Source of the DNA: RGIG8244 sp045639325
Lineage (GTDB): Bacteria; Verrucomicrobiota; Lentisphaeria; Victivallales; UBA1829
DNA length: 64,000 nt
Assembly: GCA_045639325.1 (NCBI GenBank)
Contig: JAZUCU010000031.1
Span: forward strand, 1 to 64,000
Direction: 5' to 3'
Of the stretch, positions 26,872 to 36,041 are shown piece by piece (position 1 is the first letter of the stretch; every line of letters begins with the position of its first letter). The notes below the pieces were generated by a model. That model was not told where the DNA came from, ran no database searches, and was given only the letters and a program-made list of their open reading frames with translations. The position numbers were made by a program, and so were the translations under genes.

Positions 26872-27627
26872 TCACAAACTCTTGATCTGGGGTTTGTATT
26901 TCTTGAGATAGGCTGCATTTTTTTCATCGCCGCCGGGTGCGTTGGCACTGTTCCAGACCGGCGGAATAATACCGCGTTCGATACAGATGCGGCAGCATTC
27001 GATTTCCAGCAGGTGAGCGATTGTGAAGTCGACAACATTGGAAACGGGAGCAATGGGTGTGGTCATTCCGGGAATGTTCACGACCGCATCGCCTACGGGG
27101 TTGTAATCGTCAATGCATACATCGGCGAAATCGAACAGATTCTTTCCGGAGGGATGGCGGATGAAGTGATCGGCGGGCATTTCATTCTGCCAGAAGGAAC
27201 TGGCGACAGCGATAATTTTGCCGCCGCGTTTTTTGATTTCCATTGCTGCGTCGATGGTAGCAGGATTGATCCCGATATTGTGGAAGATGATCACAAGGTC
27301 ATCTTTCTGAATATCGTAATATTTGATGATGGATGCGCCGAAGTTGACTGTCCGTTCCAGTTCCAGGTATTTCAATGCCTGGTTGAAAACGGAAAGTGCG
27401 GTTTCCATCAGCGGATTGATGTTGGCGAGACCGCCAGCGCGGAAGAACATTTCCCCCATAGCCAGAGTGGTGTGGCCGCCGCCGGCATAGACGTTGATGA
27501 GTTTATCCGCAGCGATAGCATCTGCCATCAATTCTGCTGCGCGATGGATATTTTCGCCCTGTTCATCCGCAACTTTGCGGATATTGGCAATGGCATTGTC
27601 GATATAGCCGAAGTCGTTCAGTTTCAT
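26872..27627 (-). CDS. SIS-domain phosphosugar-binding protein
   Basis: 251 residues resembling the UPF0309-like SIS group. The phosphosugar-binding fold shows in INVYAGGGHTTLAMGEMFFRAGG, DLVIIFHNIGINPATIDAAMEIKKRGGKIIAVASS and the C-terminal helix DFTIAHLLEIECCR. It probably isomerises or deaminates an amino-sugar phosphate, or senses one. This would suit N-acetylglucosamine release by the two GH89-like genes upstream. AAGGAAAAATG is upstream, and the previous gene ends 4 bp before. Confidence 0.82.
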   Translation of the reverse strand: MKLNDFGYIDNAIANIRKVADEQGENIHRAAELMADAIAADKLINVYAGGGHTTLAMGEMFFRAGGLANINPLMETALSVFNQALKYLELERTVNFGASIIKYYDIQKDDLVIIFHNIGINPATIDAAMEIKKRGGKIIAVASSFWQNEMPADHFIRHPSGKNLFDFADVCIDDYNPVGDAVVNIPGMTTPIAPVSNVVDFTIAHLLEIECCRICIERGIIPPVWNSANAPGGDEKNAAYLKKYKPQIKSL

Positions 27628-27631
27628 TTTC

Positions 27632-29950
27632 TCATTTTTCCTTTGTTATAATTTTTTCCATACGGGTTGCAAACTTCTTCAGATTGGCGGAATACCGCTT
27701 CATGGCTGCGGCAGAATCCGGAGCAATGGATGCCAGCGGCGTTTCATAATACTGATCGCTGGCAGCTTTGAATCTGGGATCTTCCCGGTAAGCAGAATTC
27801 CATTTGCCGTCTTTTGCCATGTCGCGAAGCATTTCACGGCAGTTATCCAGTTCCGGGATATAGATCTGTGTGAACAATTCTGTGATGTAGGAACGGCAAT
27901 AGGAGTTTTCTGCGTTACCTTTGAGGGTGAATTCAAAGTTTTTGTTGCAGGGATGTGTCTTCCTGGATGTCAAATCTTTCAGAGAGGCATACAGAGAATA
28001 TTCATCGCTTGTCGCCAACAGTTCGGCGAAGATGACTTCCAGTTCACGGACCTGATCAAACATTTTTTCCACATTGCTGAACTCTTCCTGCTTATACCGC
28101 CATGCGTGAACGGTCAACGCCAGCTTCATGAAGGTATAGCACAGGCAGCGTGCAAAAACAGTACGGATCAAGTCAAGAATATCGCGTTTGATAAAGGGAT
28201 GTACTTTATCCAGCTTCCATGCGGCAAACTGACGGAGCAGTTCCGGTGCAGCGGCAACCACATCTTTCAGTTTTTCCATGAAATATGTCATGGCATCCTT
28301 GCGATCCTGATTGACATACTCAATGATGGAACTGATGGGGGCAAAGAACCACTCACTGAACATGAAAACTTTAGAGGATTCCGGGCGTGCGCCGGGGCCG
28401 TTCCAATGCCGTGCCTTGATAAAGGGCATGGCTGCTTTCCACAAGGCAAGCATCTGCGGATAAGTCTTGCTGTCATAACGGTCCGCACAGAATTTTTCCA
28501 CGAAAGAATCGATCATGAGATTTTCTGTAACCGGTGACCAGGCATTGGCGGAAAGATATTCCAGCAGCAATGTGTCGGAGTGCGAGTTTTCCGGCCAGTA
28601 AATCATACCTTTGCACATGGGGTCCTGATTTGCAATTGCCAGACGGCGCTGAATCACAGCGTAATTGCCGCGGGGTTCCGTATTCGGTTCGTAAGCATGG
28701 AAAATACCGAAAATGTAGGGGAATTTTCCAACCAGATCCCAAGTCTGGAAAGTACGGTAATCGTCGTCTGTATCGGATGTATAATCCAGAATCAAAGTAC
28801 GTTCCGGGTCAAATTCCTTGACCAGTTCCGTCACTTCTTCCGGCTTCCAGTACATGCAGAAGTCCCAGCTTGCAATCAGGAGCGGTGCATTGGGGTAATG
28901 CTGACGCAATTTATTCTGGATACGGCGGTATGTGTATAATTTCATCTGATGGTTTGCTGCCGGATCGCTGTAACAGCGGCGTTCCGCCAGCCCGATGGTA
29001 TGGAACATATCCGGAGCACCGTATTCGCGGATATGGGCTTCCGTCAATTTCCAATAGTCATTCAGATATTTATCCTGACGGATATCCCACACCAGCCCGG
29101 TCTGTTCACCGTAGCCCGATGTTGCCTGAGGCATAAAATCCGGTTTGACTTTCTCCAGATATTCCTTCGGCGTACGGCTGTACCAATGGGTCATGGTTCC
29201 AATATCTTCCGGATGGAACATATCGCGTTCCCGGGCGTATGCAAGGACTTTTTTACGCAATTCGCCGCGGTACTTCAAGGGCCAGAACAAGGTGTGGTCA
29301 TCGTAAGAACGGGGTGCTGAAGTGGAGACTTCGTAACCTTCCGGATAGGGTACAACATCCGGGAATGCTTTCTGGAACAGGTCATCGATCCCGATACGGA
29401 GCATGAAAAGGTTGAAACGCTTTTTCAGACACCAGTCGATTTCCTTCTTCCAGTCTTCCATATCCCAGTGTTCCGCCTGGAAACGTTTCAGAGACCGGTG
29501 GGCAAAATAACGCAATCCGCGGTAACGGAACCGGGGAGATTCTTTCATATTCCATCCGGCAAGAGAAATCGTTGTATTTTCCGGAATGATATCACCATCC
29601 CAGAAATAACGGCAGCCTGCTTTTTCGAAGAAATGATAGACCGCATAAAGCATGGCACGGGCTCTGCCGCCGGCGATAAAAAGAAGATTTCTGCCGTTTT
29701 CTTCTGCGGAAACAATCTGATATTCATCGGAATCCGTTATGATGGAAAACTGGGAAATCGTTTTATCCACAATCTTGGAATGTGTATAGGCATTGACCGC
29801 ATCCGAACCGAAAACGACCATGTCGCCTTTTGCAGCCGGTTTGGTAACGATTTTGACCTTATCCCCCGTCATCCGGGTGTAATAAGATGCAAACTCATCG
29901 GCTGCGATCTTAAAGATTCCTGTTTTCTCAGGAACATAAATACTGATCAT
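27632..29950 (-). CDS. GH89-like (alpha-N-acetylglucosaminidase-type) protein, copy 2
   Basis: 772 residues, no signal peptide. The N-domain (YTRMTGDKVKIVTKP, YHFFEKAGCRYFWDGD) resembles the small alpha/beta domain before glycosidase barrels. The barrel then reads RYRGLRYFAHRSLKRFQAEH, WKKEIDWCLKKRFNLFMLRIG and WYSRTPKEYL, close to the start of the NAGLU/GH89 barrel. The C-terminal ~250 residues are helical as in GH89. Family assignment is tentative. It is a tandem paralogue of the next gene upstream, nearly identical in long N-terminal stretches and diverged at the C-terminus. CAGGAG precedes the ATG. Confidence 0.68.
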   Translation of the reverse strand: MISIYVPEKTGIFKIAADEFASYYTRMTGDKVKIVTKPAAKGDMVVFGSDAVNAYTHSKIVDKTISQFSIITDSDEYQIVSAEENGRNLLFIAGGRARAMLYAVYHFFEKAGCRYFWDGDIIPENTTISLAGWNMKESPRFRYRGLRYFAHRSLKRFQAEHWDMEDWKKEIDWCLKKRFNLFMLRIGIDDLFQKAFPDVVPYPEGYEVSTSAPRSYDDHTLFWPLKYRGELRKKVLAYARERDMFHPEDIGTMTHWYSRTPKEYLEKVKPDFMPQATSGYGEQTGLVWDIRQDKYLNDYWKLTEAHIREYGAPDMFHTIGLAERRCYSDPAANHQMKLYTYRRIQNKLRQHYPNAPLLIASWDFCMYWKPEEVTELVKEFDPERTLILDYTSDTDDDYRTFQTWDLVGKFPYIFGIFHAYEPNTEPRGNYAVIQRRLAIANQDPMCKGMIYWPENSHSDTLLLEYLSANAWSPVTENLMIDSFVEKFCADRYDSKTYPQMLALWKAAMPFIKARHWNGPGARPESSKVFMFSEWFFAPISSIIEYVNQDRKDAMTYFMEKLKDVVAAAPELLRQFAAWKLDKVHPFIKRDILDLIRTVFARCLCYTFMKLALTVHAWRYKQEEFSNVEKMFDQVRELEVIFAELLATSDEYSLYASLKDLTSRKTHPCNKNFEFTLKGNAENSYCRSYITELFTQIYIPELDNCREMLRDMAKDGKWNSAYREDPRFKAASDQYYETPLASIAPDSAAAMKRYSANLKKFATRMEKIITKEK

Positions 29951-29968
29951 AGTTACAACTCCTGTATT

Positions 29969-32338
29969 TCAAATTTTTGCAAATTTTTTAAGCTCATTGA
30001 TGGCATCCTGACGGATCTCATCCCGGTTGAATGCATCACATTCATCAGCAAGGGCACGGAGAACGGACGGCAATTTTTTCAACGCCTTCCGGTTATCCGG
30101 TGCCATGTCTGCCAACGGGGTCGCATAGAAGGAATCCACGACCTTCCGCGCCTGACTGCAATCTTTTTCCGAAACAGAATATTTGCTTCTGTCCTTTGCA
30201 GCAAGATGACGCAGGATACTTTTTGCCGTGATTTTGAATTCGTTCAGATAAACCGGTTTGACCATTTCGTACACATAGGAACGGCAATAATTGTTTTCGC
30301 CGTTGCCCTTGAGCGTGTATTCAAAGTCGGGATTACATTCATGTTTTCTCTGCAGATCCAGCAGGGATTGATACATGGAATAATCTTCGTGCGCTTCCAG
30401 AATGTCGGAAAGACATTCGTAAAGTCTCTTGATACATGCCAGCAACGACTGAATATGTTCCGTCGTCACAGCAGGATCTTTTCTGTACCAGCGGTTGAAT
30501 AACACGTTGAGTTTGTAGAAAGCAGAATGAAGGAGACGTCCGGCACAACTCCGGGCAATATCAATCACGTCCCGTTTCAGGAAATCATCTGCAAGTTTGA
30601 CTTTTGCCAGATCACGCAGAAGGCCGGGCATGCTTTCAAATTCCGCCTTGAAGGTATTCAGATACTTTTCAAAGCTGGAAAGATAAGCCAGATCCGTTGT
30701 TCCGATCTTGATGTTTTCGCTGACTTCTCCCAAATAGAAAAGCTGGAAGGCATATTCACAACGCATTGCGGCGTATTCCGAAGGTGCCCCGGCAAAGCCC
30801 CGCATTTTAATGATCGGCAGAAACTTGTTCCAGATGGCTTTCATCTCTGTTTTCTGCGTGATATAACGGTCGGAGGTGAATTTATCAAGGAATTCTGTGA
30901 TCTTCAGATTACTGTCGCACGGATTCCACGTATTGGCGCCGAGATATTCCAGCATCAGGGTATCGGTATGGGCACATTCGGGCCAGAGGACCATGCCTTT
31001 ACACATGTCATCTTCCCGCGCAATCTTCAAACGGCGTTCCGTCACATCGTAATGTCCGCGAATATCACTCTGGGGTTCATAAGCATGGAAAAGCCCGAAG
31101 ATCCACGGGAATTTGCCGACCAATCCCCATTGGGTGAAGACATTCGTTTCCCGGTGATTTTCGGAAGTATAGTCGAAAATGATCGAATTAGCGGGATCCA
31201 GTTCACGGATGAATTCCTGTACTTCCTCATGACTCCAGTACATACCGAAATCCCAGGTGCCAATCAGCAGCGGTGCATTCGGGTATTTCTCCCGCAGTTT
31301 ATGAATCAATCTGCGGTACGTATACAGTTTCATCTGATGATTTGCCGCTTTATCAGCGTAACATCTCCGTTCCGCAAGCCCGATGGTATGAAAAAGATCC
31401 GGCGAACCGTATTCTTTGATATGGGTCTCCGTCAATTTCCAATAGGCATCCAGATTCTTATCCTGCCGGATATCCCACACAAGTCCGGTCTGCTGACTGT
31501 AACCGGACGTTGCCTGCGGCATGAAATCCGGCTTGAAATGATTCAGATAATCATAAGGCGTGCGGCTGTACCAATGGGTCATCGTCCCCAGGTCTTCCGG
31601 GTGAAGCATATCGCGTTCCCGTGCATATTCCAGAATTTTCTTACGCAGTTCGCCACGATATTCCAGACTCCAGAAAAGATTCCGGTCGTCATAAGAACGG
31701 TCGATGGATTCCGGTACTTTCCAGTTTTCCGGATATTTCACCACATCGGGAAATGCTTTCTGGAATACATCATCCATGCCGATACGAAGCATGAAAAGAT
31801 TGAAACGTTTTTTCAAACACCAATCCAATTCTTTCTGCCATTCTTCCATATCCCAGTGTTCCGCCTGAAAACGCTTCAGACTCCGGTGCGCAAAATAACG
31901 CAGTCCGCGATAATGAAAACGCGGCGCTTCCTTCCGATTCCATCCGGTCAGCGGGATCGTTTTGTTTTCCGGGATGATATCACCATCCCAGAAATAACGG
32001 CATCCCGCCTGTTCGAAGAAATGATAGACCGCATAAAGCAGTGCCCGCGGACGCCCACCGGCAAAGAACAGCAGCGTGCGCCCGTTTTCTTCTGCAGAAA
32101 CGATCTGATATTCATCCGAACCCGCAACAATAGAAAATTGGGGAATCGTTTTATCCACGATCTTGGAATGAGTATAGGCATTGACCGCATCCGAACCGAA
32201 GACGATCATATCCCCTTTTGCAGCCGGTTTGGTCACGATTCTGACCTTATTCCCCGTCATCCGGGTATAATAAGAAACAAATTCGTTGGCTGCAATTTGG
32301 AAGATACCCGTCTTTTCAGGCACGTAAACACTCAGCAT
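29969..32338 (-). CDS. GH89-like (alpha-N-acetylglucosaminidase-type) protein, copy 1
   Basis: 789 residues, same architecture as copy 2, 18 bp away. Shared blocks include YVPEKTGIF at the start, FGSDAVNAYTHSKIVDKTI, YFAHRSLKRFQAEHWDM and NLFMLRIGMDD, while the last ~300 residues differ clearly. No signal peptide, so the substrate would be an imported oligosaccharide. The second copy may have evolved a different aglycone preference. AAAGGTGG is upstream of the ATG. It lies 19 bp after the TIM-barrel gene in the same operon. Confidence 0.68.
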   Translation of the reverse strand: MLSVYVPEKTGIFQIAANEFVSYYTRMTGNKVRIVTKPAAKGDMIVFGSDAVNAYTHSKIVDKTIPQFSIVAGSDEYQIVSAEENGRTLLFFAGGRPRALLYAVYHFFEQAGCRYFWDGDIIPENKTIPLTGWNRKEAPRFHYRGLRYFAHRSLKRFQAEHWDMEEWQKELDWCLKKRFNLFMLRIGMDDVFQKAFPDVVKYPENWKVPESIDRSYDDRNLFWSLEYRGELRKKILEYARERDMLHPEDLGTMTHWYSRTPYDYLNHFKPDFMPQATSGYSQQTGLVWDIRQDKNLDAYWKLTETHIKEYGSPDLFHTIGLAERRCYADKAANHQMKLYTYRRLIHKLREKYPNAPLLIGTWDFGMYWSHEEVQEFIRELDPANSIIFDYTSENHRETNVFTQWGLVGKFPWIFGLFHAYEPQSDIRGHYDVTERRLKIAREDDMCKGMVLWPECAHTDTLMLEYLGANTWNPCDSNLKITEFLDKFTSDRYITQKTEMKAIWNKFLPIIKMRGFAGAPSEYAAMRCEYAFQLFYLGEVSENIKIGTTDLAYLSSFEKYLNTFKAEFESMPGLLRDLAKVKLADDFLKRDVIDIARSCAGRLLHSAFYKLNVLFNRWYRKDPAVTTEHIQSLLACIKRLYECLSDILEAHEDYSMYQSLLDLQRKHECNPDFEYTLKGNGENNYCRSYVYEMVKPVYLNEFKITAKSILRHLAAKDRSKYSVSEKDCSQARKVVDSFYATPLADMAPDNRKALKKLPSVLRALADECDAFNRDEIRQDAINELKKFAKI

Positions 32339-32357
32339 GATGCCACCTTTGCGTTAC

Positions 32358-33389
32358 TTACTTTTTCAGTACACGCTTGTAGTTTTCGCCAATGGTATCC
32401 CAAAGTTTCAATGCATCCGGTGCGCCGACAACAGTACCATGACCGCCGCGGTAAGTCCATGCTGCGATCCGGTCGACACCAGCTTCTTCTGCAATGTCAA
32501 CCCATTTTGCAACCTGTTCCCAATCTTTGGGCTGTTTATAATAACCCATGAACCAGCGTTCTGCCTTCTTGCCGTATTTGTGAGCGATGGCAACGGTACG
32601 TTCGGTGATGTCGCGGTAGAAGTCTTCCGGCAATGCCCAGTTGACAATGGTTGTGGAGAACACGTCGAAATAGGGGCATGCGGCAACCATATCCCAGTTG
32701 TCGTAACCACGATATTCGGAAACATAATAACCGTTCTGTGTTGCATGAACGCAGCAGGTGATTTCCAGTTCCGGATTCAATTCTTTCAAGGCTTTGGAAG
32801 TTTCAGAGAGAACAACCAGAGCTTCGCGCCAACGGAACAGTTTGACGTCGTTTGTCATATAGCGCGGCATGGGATAGCCGTAGTAATCTTCGAAACGTTT
32901 CCGGCAGACAGGGCAGTAGCAGGTCCAGTCGTCAGCCACACCGCCAGTGATGGAAGCGATACCTTTGGGGAAGGCGTAATGGGGTTCATCCCAGAAGAAA
33001 CCGTCTGCCTTTGTTTCACGTGCAAGAGTCAGGCAGAAGTTTTTGAAATAATCGCGATAGCTGTTTGTATTGAAGCAGGCATAGGGGAGTTTTTCGCCTG
33101 TGAGAGCGGAAACCTGACGGTTTTCCACGTTATCCTGGAGAAATTTACTGACCTGTTCGCCGCCGAAATATTTACCGTTGCCCCACGGGTCGATGATCAC
33201 ACGCAAACCCATTTCATGAGCCTTGTCAACGATCTTGGGAATGTTCGGTCGCCAGAAGTCAAAGTCGAATTCTGTAACTGCAAGAATCACGGTTGTGCAG
33301 CCATGATCCAGCATTTCCTGGAAATCTTTTTCCGCATGTTCAACGTAGTTCAGTCCGTAGTAACTGATAGAGGTTTCTGTAATAGCCAT
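32358..33389 (-). CDS. TIM-barrel glycoside hydrolase-like protein, first gene of operon
   Basis: 343 residues, no signal peptide. The chain follows a (beta/alpha)8 pattern: LDHGCTTVILAVTEFDFDFW, GLRVIIDPWGNGKYFGG, ADGFFWDEPHYAFP (strand 4, with an acidic pair suited to catalysis), EITCCVHATQNGYY and DRIAAWTYRGGHG. A Cys-rich insert DDWTCYCPVCRKRFEDYYG resembles a zinc knuckle found in other barrel proteins of this kind. An ATG at 33395 leaves only 2 nt after AAGGAG, so the start at 33389 (8 nt) is better. No family assigned. Confidence 0.65.
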   Translation of the reverse strand: MAITETSISYYGLNYVEHAEKDFQEMLDHGCTTVILAVTEFDFDFWRPNIPKIVDKAHEMGLRVIIDPWGNGKYFGGEQVSKFLQDNVENRQVSALTGEKLPYACFNTNSYRDYFKNFCLTLARETKADGFFWDEPHYAFPKGIASITGGVADDWTCYCPVCRKRFEDYYGYPMPRYMTNDVKLFRWREALVVLSETSKALKELNPELEITCCVHATQNGYYVSEYRGYDNWDMVAACPYFDVFSTTIVNWALPEDFYRDITERTVAIAHKYGKKAERWFMGYYKQPKDWEQVAKWVDIAEEAGVDRIAAWTYRGGHGTVVGAPDALKLWDTIGENYKRVLKK

Positions 33390-33437
33390 TTTCATTTCTC
33401 CTTATTGAAAGTGGTGGTTATTCTAAAAGACGTCTAT

Positions 33438-33466
33438 ATTATATATCACATTTTCTTACTATGCAA
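33438..33466 (-). promoter_or_regulatory. Promoter of the six-gene carbohydrate operon
   Basis: On the minus strand TTGCAT (33461-33466), 17 bp, TATAAT (33438-33443). Just downstream is the 8-bp palindrome AGACGTCT (33428-33435), a possible operator for the divergent AraC regulator. Confidence 0.65.
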
Positions 33467-33499
33467 TTTGAAAAACGATTATTTTTTTATGAAAACCGA

Positions 33500-33527
33500 T
33501 TGAAATATCCAAAAATAATGCTATCTT
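33500..33527 (+). promoter_or_regulatory. Promoter of the AraC regulator gene
   Basis: TTGAAA at 33500-33505, a 16-bp spacer and TATCTT at 33522-33527, back to back with the operon promoter. Confidence 0.5.
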
Positions 33528-33582
33528 ACCTCTGTTTTAAGAAAACTTTTCACCTTTTTTGACGAAATTTTACCGGTGCATT

Positions 33583-34404
33583 ATGAAAAATCAGGTCATG
33601 CAGCTCATGCTTTCTGCAAAATCGCTCAGCGAACCGGAGAATCTCTTTTCCGGTCAACGCCTTCCGGATGGCTTTTCACTCCCCGACAACATCCTGATGT
33701 TTTTCCATAATTTCACCGCACCCGCACCCAATGCTCACGGCAGATGTACCCTTGTTTTTCCTTTTGATGAGATGATTTATTACGTCGACCGGAAACAGTT
33801 TTTTCTTTCTCCGGGCGTGGTTCTTTTTGTTCCGCCTTATGCCATGCGCTTTCTCCATTTGAATTCCTCCGGTTACCGGCGGCTTTTTATTACATTCGAT
33901 GACCCTCAGCAGCAGCATTATCTGCCGGAGGCAGGGATGTACCGAATTTCCGATGATATGTGGAATTCGCTGAAACACTTCATTGCCTGTTATCAAAGCG
34001 GCATTACAGAAGATTCCTCGGTTGCGCTGATGCAGTTTCTGCGTTCGCTCCGGTCCGCACACGAACAGGAAGAAAGTCATTCGCTGAGCAAATACATTGC
34101 CAGAACGGTGGCGTACATCGAAGGCAATCTCGGCAATGGCATCGGCATTGTGGATATTGCGGAACATACCGGTCTTTCGGAAAGCCATCTGCGGATGTTA
34201 TTCCGTAAAGAAATGGGCATTTCGCTGGGGCATTACATTGCGCAGAAACGTCTGGATACGGCAAAATACCGTTTGCTTCATTCCAATATGAAACTGAGTG
34301 AAATCGCGGCGGAATGCGGTTTTTCCAACTTATTTGTATTCAGTGCATTTTTCAAAAAACAAATCGGCATCTCTCCATTACGGTACCGCAAAAACAGAAA
34401 TTGA
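33583..34404 (+). CDS. AraC-family transcriptional regulator
   Basis: 273 residues. Residues ~30-140 form an AraC-type cupin (YYVDRKQFFLSPGVVLFVPPYAMRF). The last ~100 residues carry two helix-turn-helix units: GIVDIAEHTGLSESHLRMLFRKEMG, then KLSEIAAECGFSNLFVFSAFFKKQIGISPLRYR, the canonical end. It is transcribed divergently from the six-gene carbohydrate operon and presumably activates it in response to a sugar. The ATG has only a weak GGTG upstream. A TTG at 33559 in the same frame is less likely. Confidence 0.88.
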   Translation: MKNQVMQLMLSAKSLSEPENLFSGQRLPDGFSLPDNILMFFHNFTAPAPNAHGRCTLVFPFDEMIYYVDRKQFFLSPGVVLFVPPYAMRFLHLNSSGYRRLFITFDDPQQQHYLPEAGMYRISDDMWNSLKHFIACYQSGITEDSSVALMQFLRSLRSAHEQEESHSLSKYIARTVAYIEGNLGNGIGIVDIAEHTGLSESHLRMLFRKEMGISLGHYIAQKRLDTAKYRLLHSNMKLSEIAAECGFSNLFVFSAFFKKQIGISPLRYRKNRN

Positions 34405-34419
34405 TTTTTTACAAATCAT

Positions 34420-34447
34420 TTGAAATTTTGATACATTGCAGTATATT
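34420..34447 (+). promoter_or_regulatory. Promoter of the DUF4062 gene
   Basis: TTGAAA at 34420-34425, 16 bp, TATATT at 34442-34447. Confidence 0.5.
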
Positions 34448-34518
34448 ACGTTTTTGAACTTTTTACAAAAGCTTTTGCCGGAGATAAACGAGATGCTATC
34501 ATTGAGGTTTGAAATCAA

Positions 34519-36006
34519 ATGATTCCGATTAAAATTTTTATCAGCAGTGTTCAACGTGAATTCAAAGAAGAACGTGCAATGCTCTGTGAATACATCCGGC
34601 AAGATGTTCTGCTGGGCAAATTTTTTGAGCCGTTTATTTTTGAAGAAACGCCCGCACAATCATCAACTCCGCAGGAAGTTTATCTGGAACAAGTTGAAAG
34701 ATGTGATATTTATCTTGGTATTTTCGGTTACGAATACGGGAATGCAGATTCGGAAGGAATTTCACCGACAGAGCGGGAATATGACAAGGCAGCAGAATTG
34801 AAGAAACATCGTTTGATTTTTGTTAAGAAGGATTCTTCCGATTTACGTGATAAAAGAGAAGCTGCTTTAATAAGAAAAGCGGAAAATGAAGTTGTGAGAA
34901 AATCCTTTTCCGGAAGCAATGATTTGCGCACGGCAGTATATGCCGCATTGATACGTTATCTGGAACATAAGGAAATCATTCGGGTATTCCCCTTTGATGC
35001 ATCAAAAGATACCAATGCAACACTTGCAGATTTGGATGAAGAAAAAATACGTGAATTTATATATGCGGCACGTCAAAAACGGAATTTTCCTCTTGCATTG
35101 GAAACCTCTCCGGAAAGATTATTAACGCATCTTGACTTGATTGATGATGATGGCAGGCTCAAAAATGCGGCGATACTGCTATTTGGCAAAAAAACGCAAA
35201 AATACTTTATTGCATCTGAAGTAAAATGCATTCAGTTTTTTGGAAATAAAGTAGAAAAACCGCTTCCATCTTATCAGATTTACAAGGGCGATGTTTTTGA
35301 ACTGGTAGATCAGGCAACAAGTTTTGTAATGAGCCGCTTGAACAATTGGACAGGGACAAGAAAAGGAAATACTGCCAGCATTCCAACTCATCCTGAACTG
35401 CCGATTGAAGCCGTTCAGGAAGCTATTGTAAATGCTGTTTGCCACAGAGATTATCGAAGCAATGGCAGTGTACAGGTAATGTTATTCAGAGATCGTTTAG
35501 AAATTTGGAATCCGGGGATTTTGCCTTTCGGGTTAACCTTGCAAAAACTTTACGAAAATCATAAATCCATACCGGCAAACCCATTGTTGGCAGAACCGAT
35601 GTATTACAAGGGCTACATAGAGAAAGCGGGAACCGGTACCGAAGATATTGTAACAAAATGTCTGGCTTACGGATTGCCAAAACCGACTTTCCAACAAGAT
35701 GAGGATTTCCGGGTAATCCTCTATCGACCGGGGACCAAGTCAGGGACCAAGTCAGGGACCAAGTCAGATAATCAATCTGAAACGACTTTAAAGATTCTGG
35801 AATTTTGCCGGGTAGAACAAAAGTTATCCGAAATACAACAAAAATTGGGATATACCAATCGCTCAAAATTCCGAAGTAACTATATAGTTCCCTTATTAAC
35901 AGAGGGGTTATTAGAAAGAACGGATCCTGATAAACCGAATAGCCCCAACCAACGCTATCGCATTACAAAAGCAGGAATACAATATCTTCAGAATAGCGAT
36001 ATCTGA
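34519..36006 (+). CDS. DUF4062 protein with GHKL-type ATPase (HATPase_c_4) and C-terminal winged helix
   Basis: 495 residues. Residues 1-~125 are DUF4062: KIFISSVQREFKEER, then CDIYLGIFGYEYG and SPTEREYDKA. This is a TIR-like Rossmann module often joined to NTPases in conflict-type proteins. Residues ~165-400 match the AlbA_2/RecG-like regulator family, ending in a GHKL ATP-binding fold (EAIVNAVCHRDYRSNG, EIWNPG, KAGTGTEDIV). A GTKS tandem repeat links it to a wHTH tail (KLSEIQQKLGYTNRSKFRSNY). It may be a ligand-controlled regulator or defence effector. No cas, restriction or toxin partner is adjacent. Codon use looks more AT-rich than its neighbours, suggesting transfer. Confidence 0.78.
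   Translation: MIPIKIFISSVQREFKEERAMLCEYIRQDVLLGKFFEPFIFEETPAQSSTPQEVYLEQVERCDIYLGIFGYEYGNADSEGISPTEREYDKAAELKKHRLIFVKKDSSDLRDKREAALIRKAENEVVRKSFSGSNDLRTAVYAALIRYLEHKEIIRVFPFDASKDTNATLADLDEEKIREFIYAARQKRNFPLALETSPERLLTHLDLIDDDGRLKNAAILLFGKKTQKYFIASEVKCIQFFGNKVEKPLPSYQIYKGDVFELVDQATSFVMSRLNNWTGTRKGNTASIPTHPELPIEAVQEAIVNAVCHRDYRSNGSVQVMLFRDRLEIWNPGILPFGLTLQKLYENHKSIPANPLLAEPMYYKGYIEKAGTGTEDIVTKCLAYGLPKPTFQQDEDFRVILYRPGTKSGTKSGTKSDNQSETTLKILEFCRVEQKLSEIQQKLGYTNRSKFRSNYIVPLLTEGLLERTDPDKPNSPNQRYRITKAGIQYLQNSDI
35728..35766 (+). repeat. Three-copy 12-bp in-frame tandem repeat (GTKS)
   Basis: The unit GGGACCAAGTCA occurs three times in a row (the last copy ends CAGA), encoding GTKS three times in the linker between the ATPase and winged-helix domains. 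Exact copies suggest slippage-driven length variation. Confidence 0.8.
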
Positions 36007-36041
36007 ATAAAAATGCTGTTTAATAGAAAGTTGACGGATAT

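Noticed and set aside
25105..27651. Long plus-strand open frame (over 840 codons) opposite the oxidoreductase, unknown and SIS genes
   Set aside because: It spans three well-supported minus-strand genes, including their intergenic gaps, and its residues show the Phe/Gly/His bias of antisense translation.
34519..36006. Multi-gene phage-defence island around the DUF4062 gene
   Set aside because: Neighbours are an AraC regulator and two MFS transporters. No nuclease, toxin, restriction or cas gene is adjacent.
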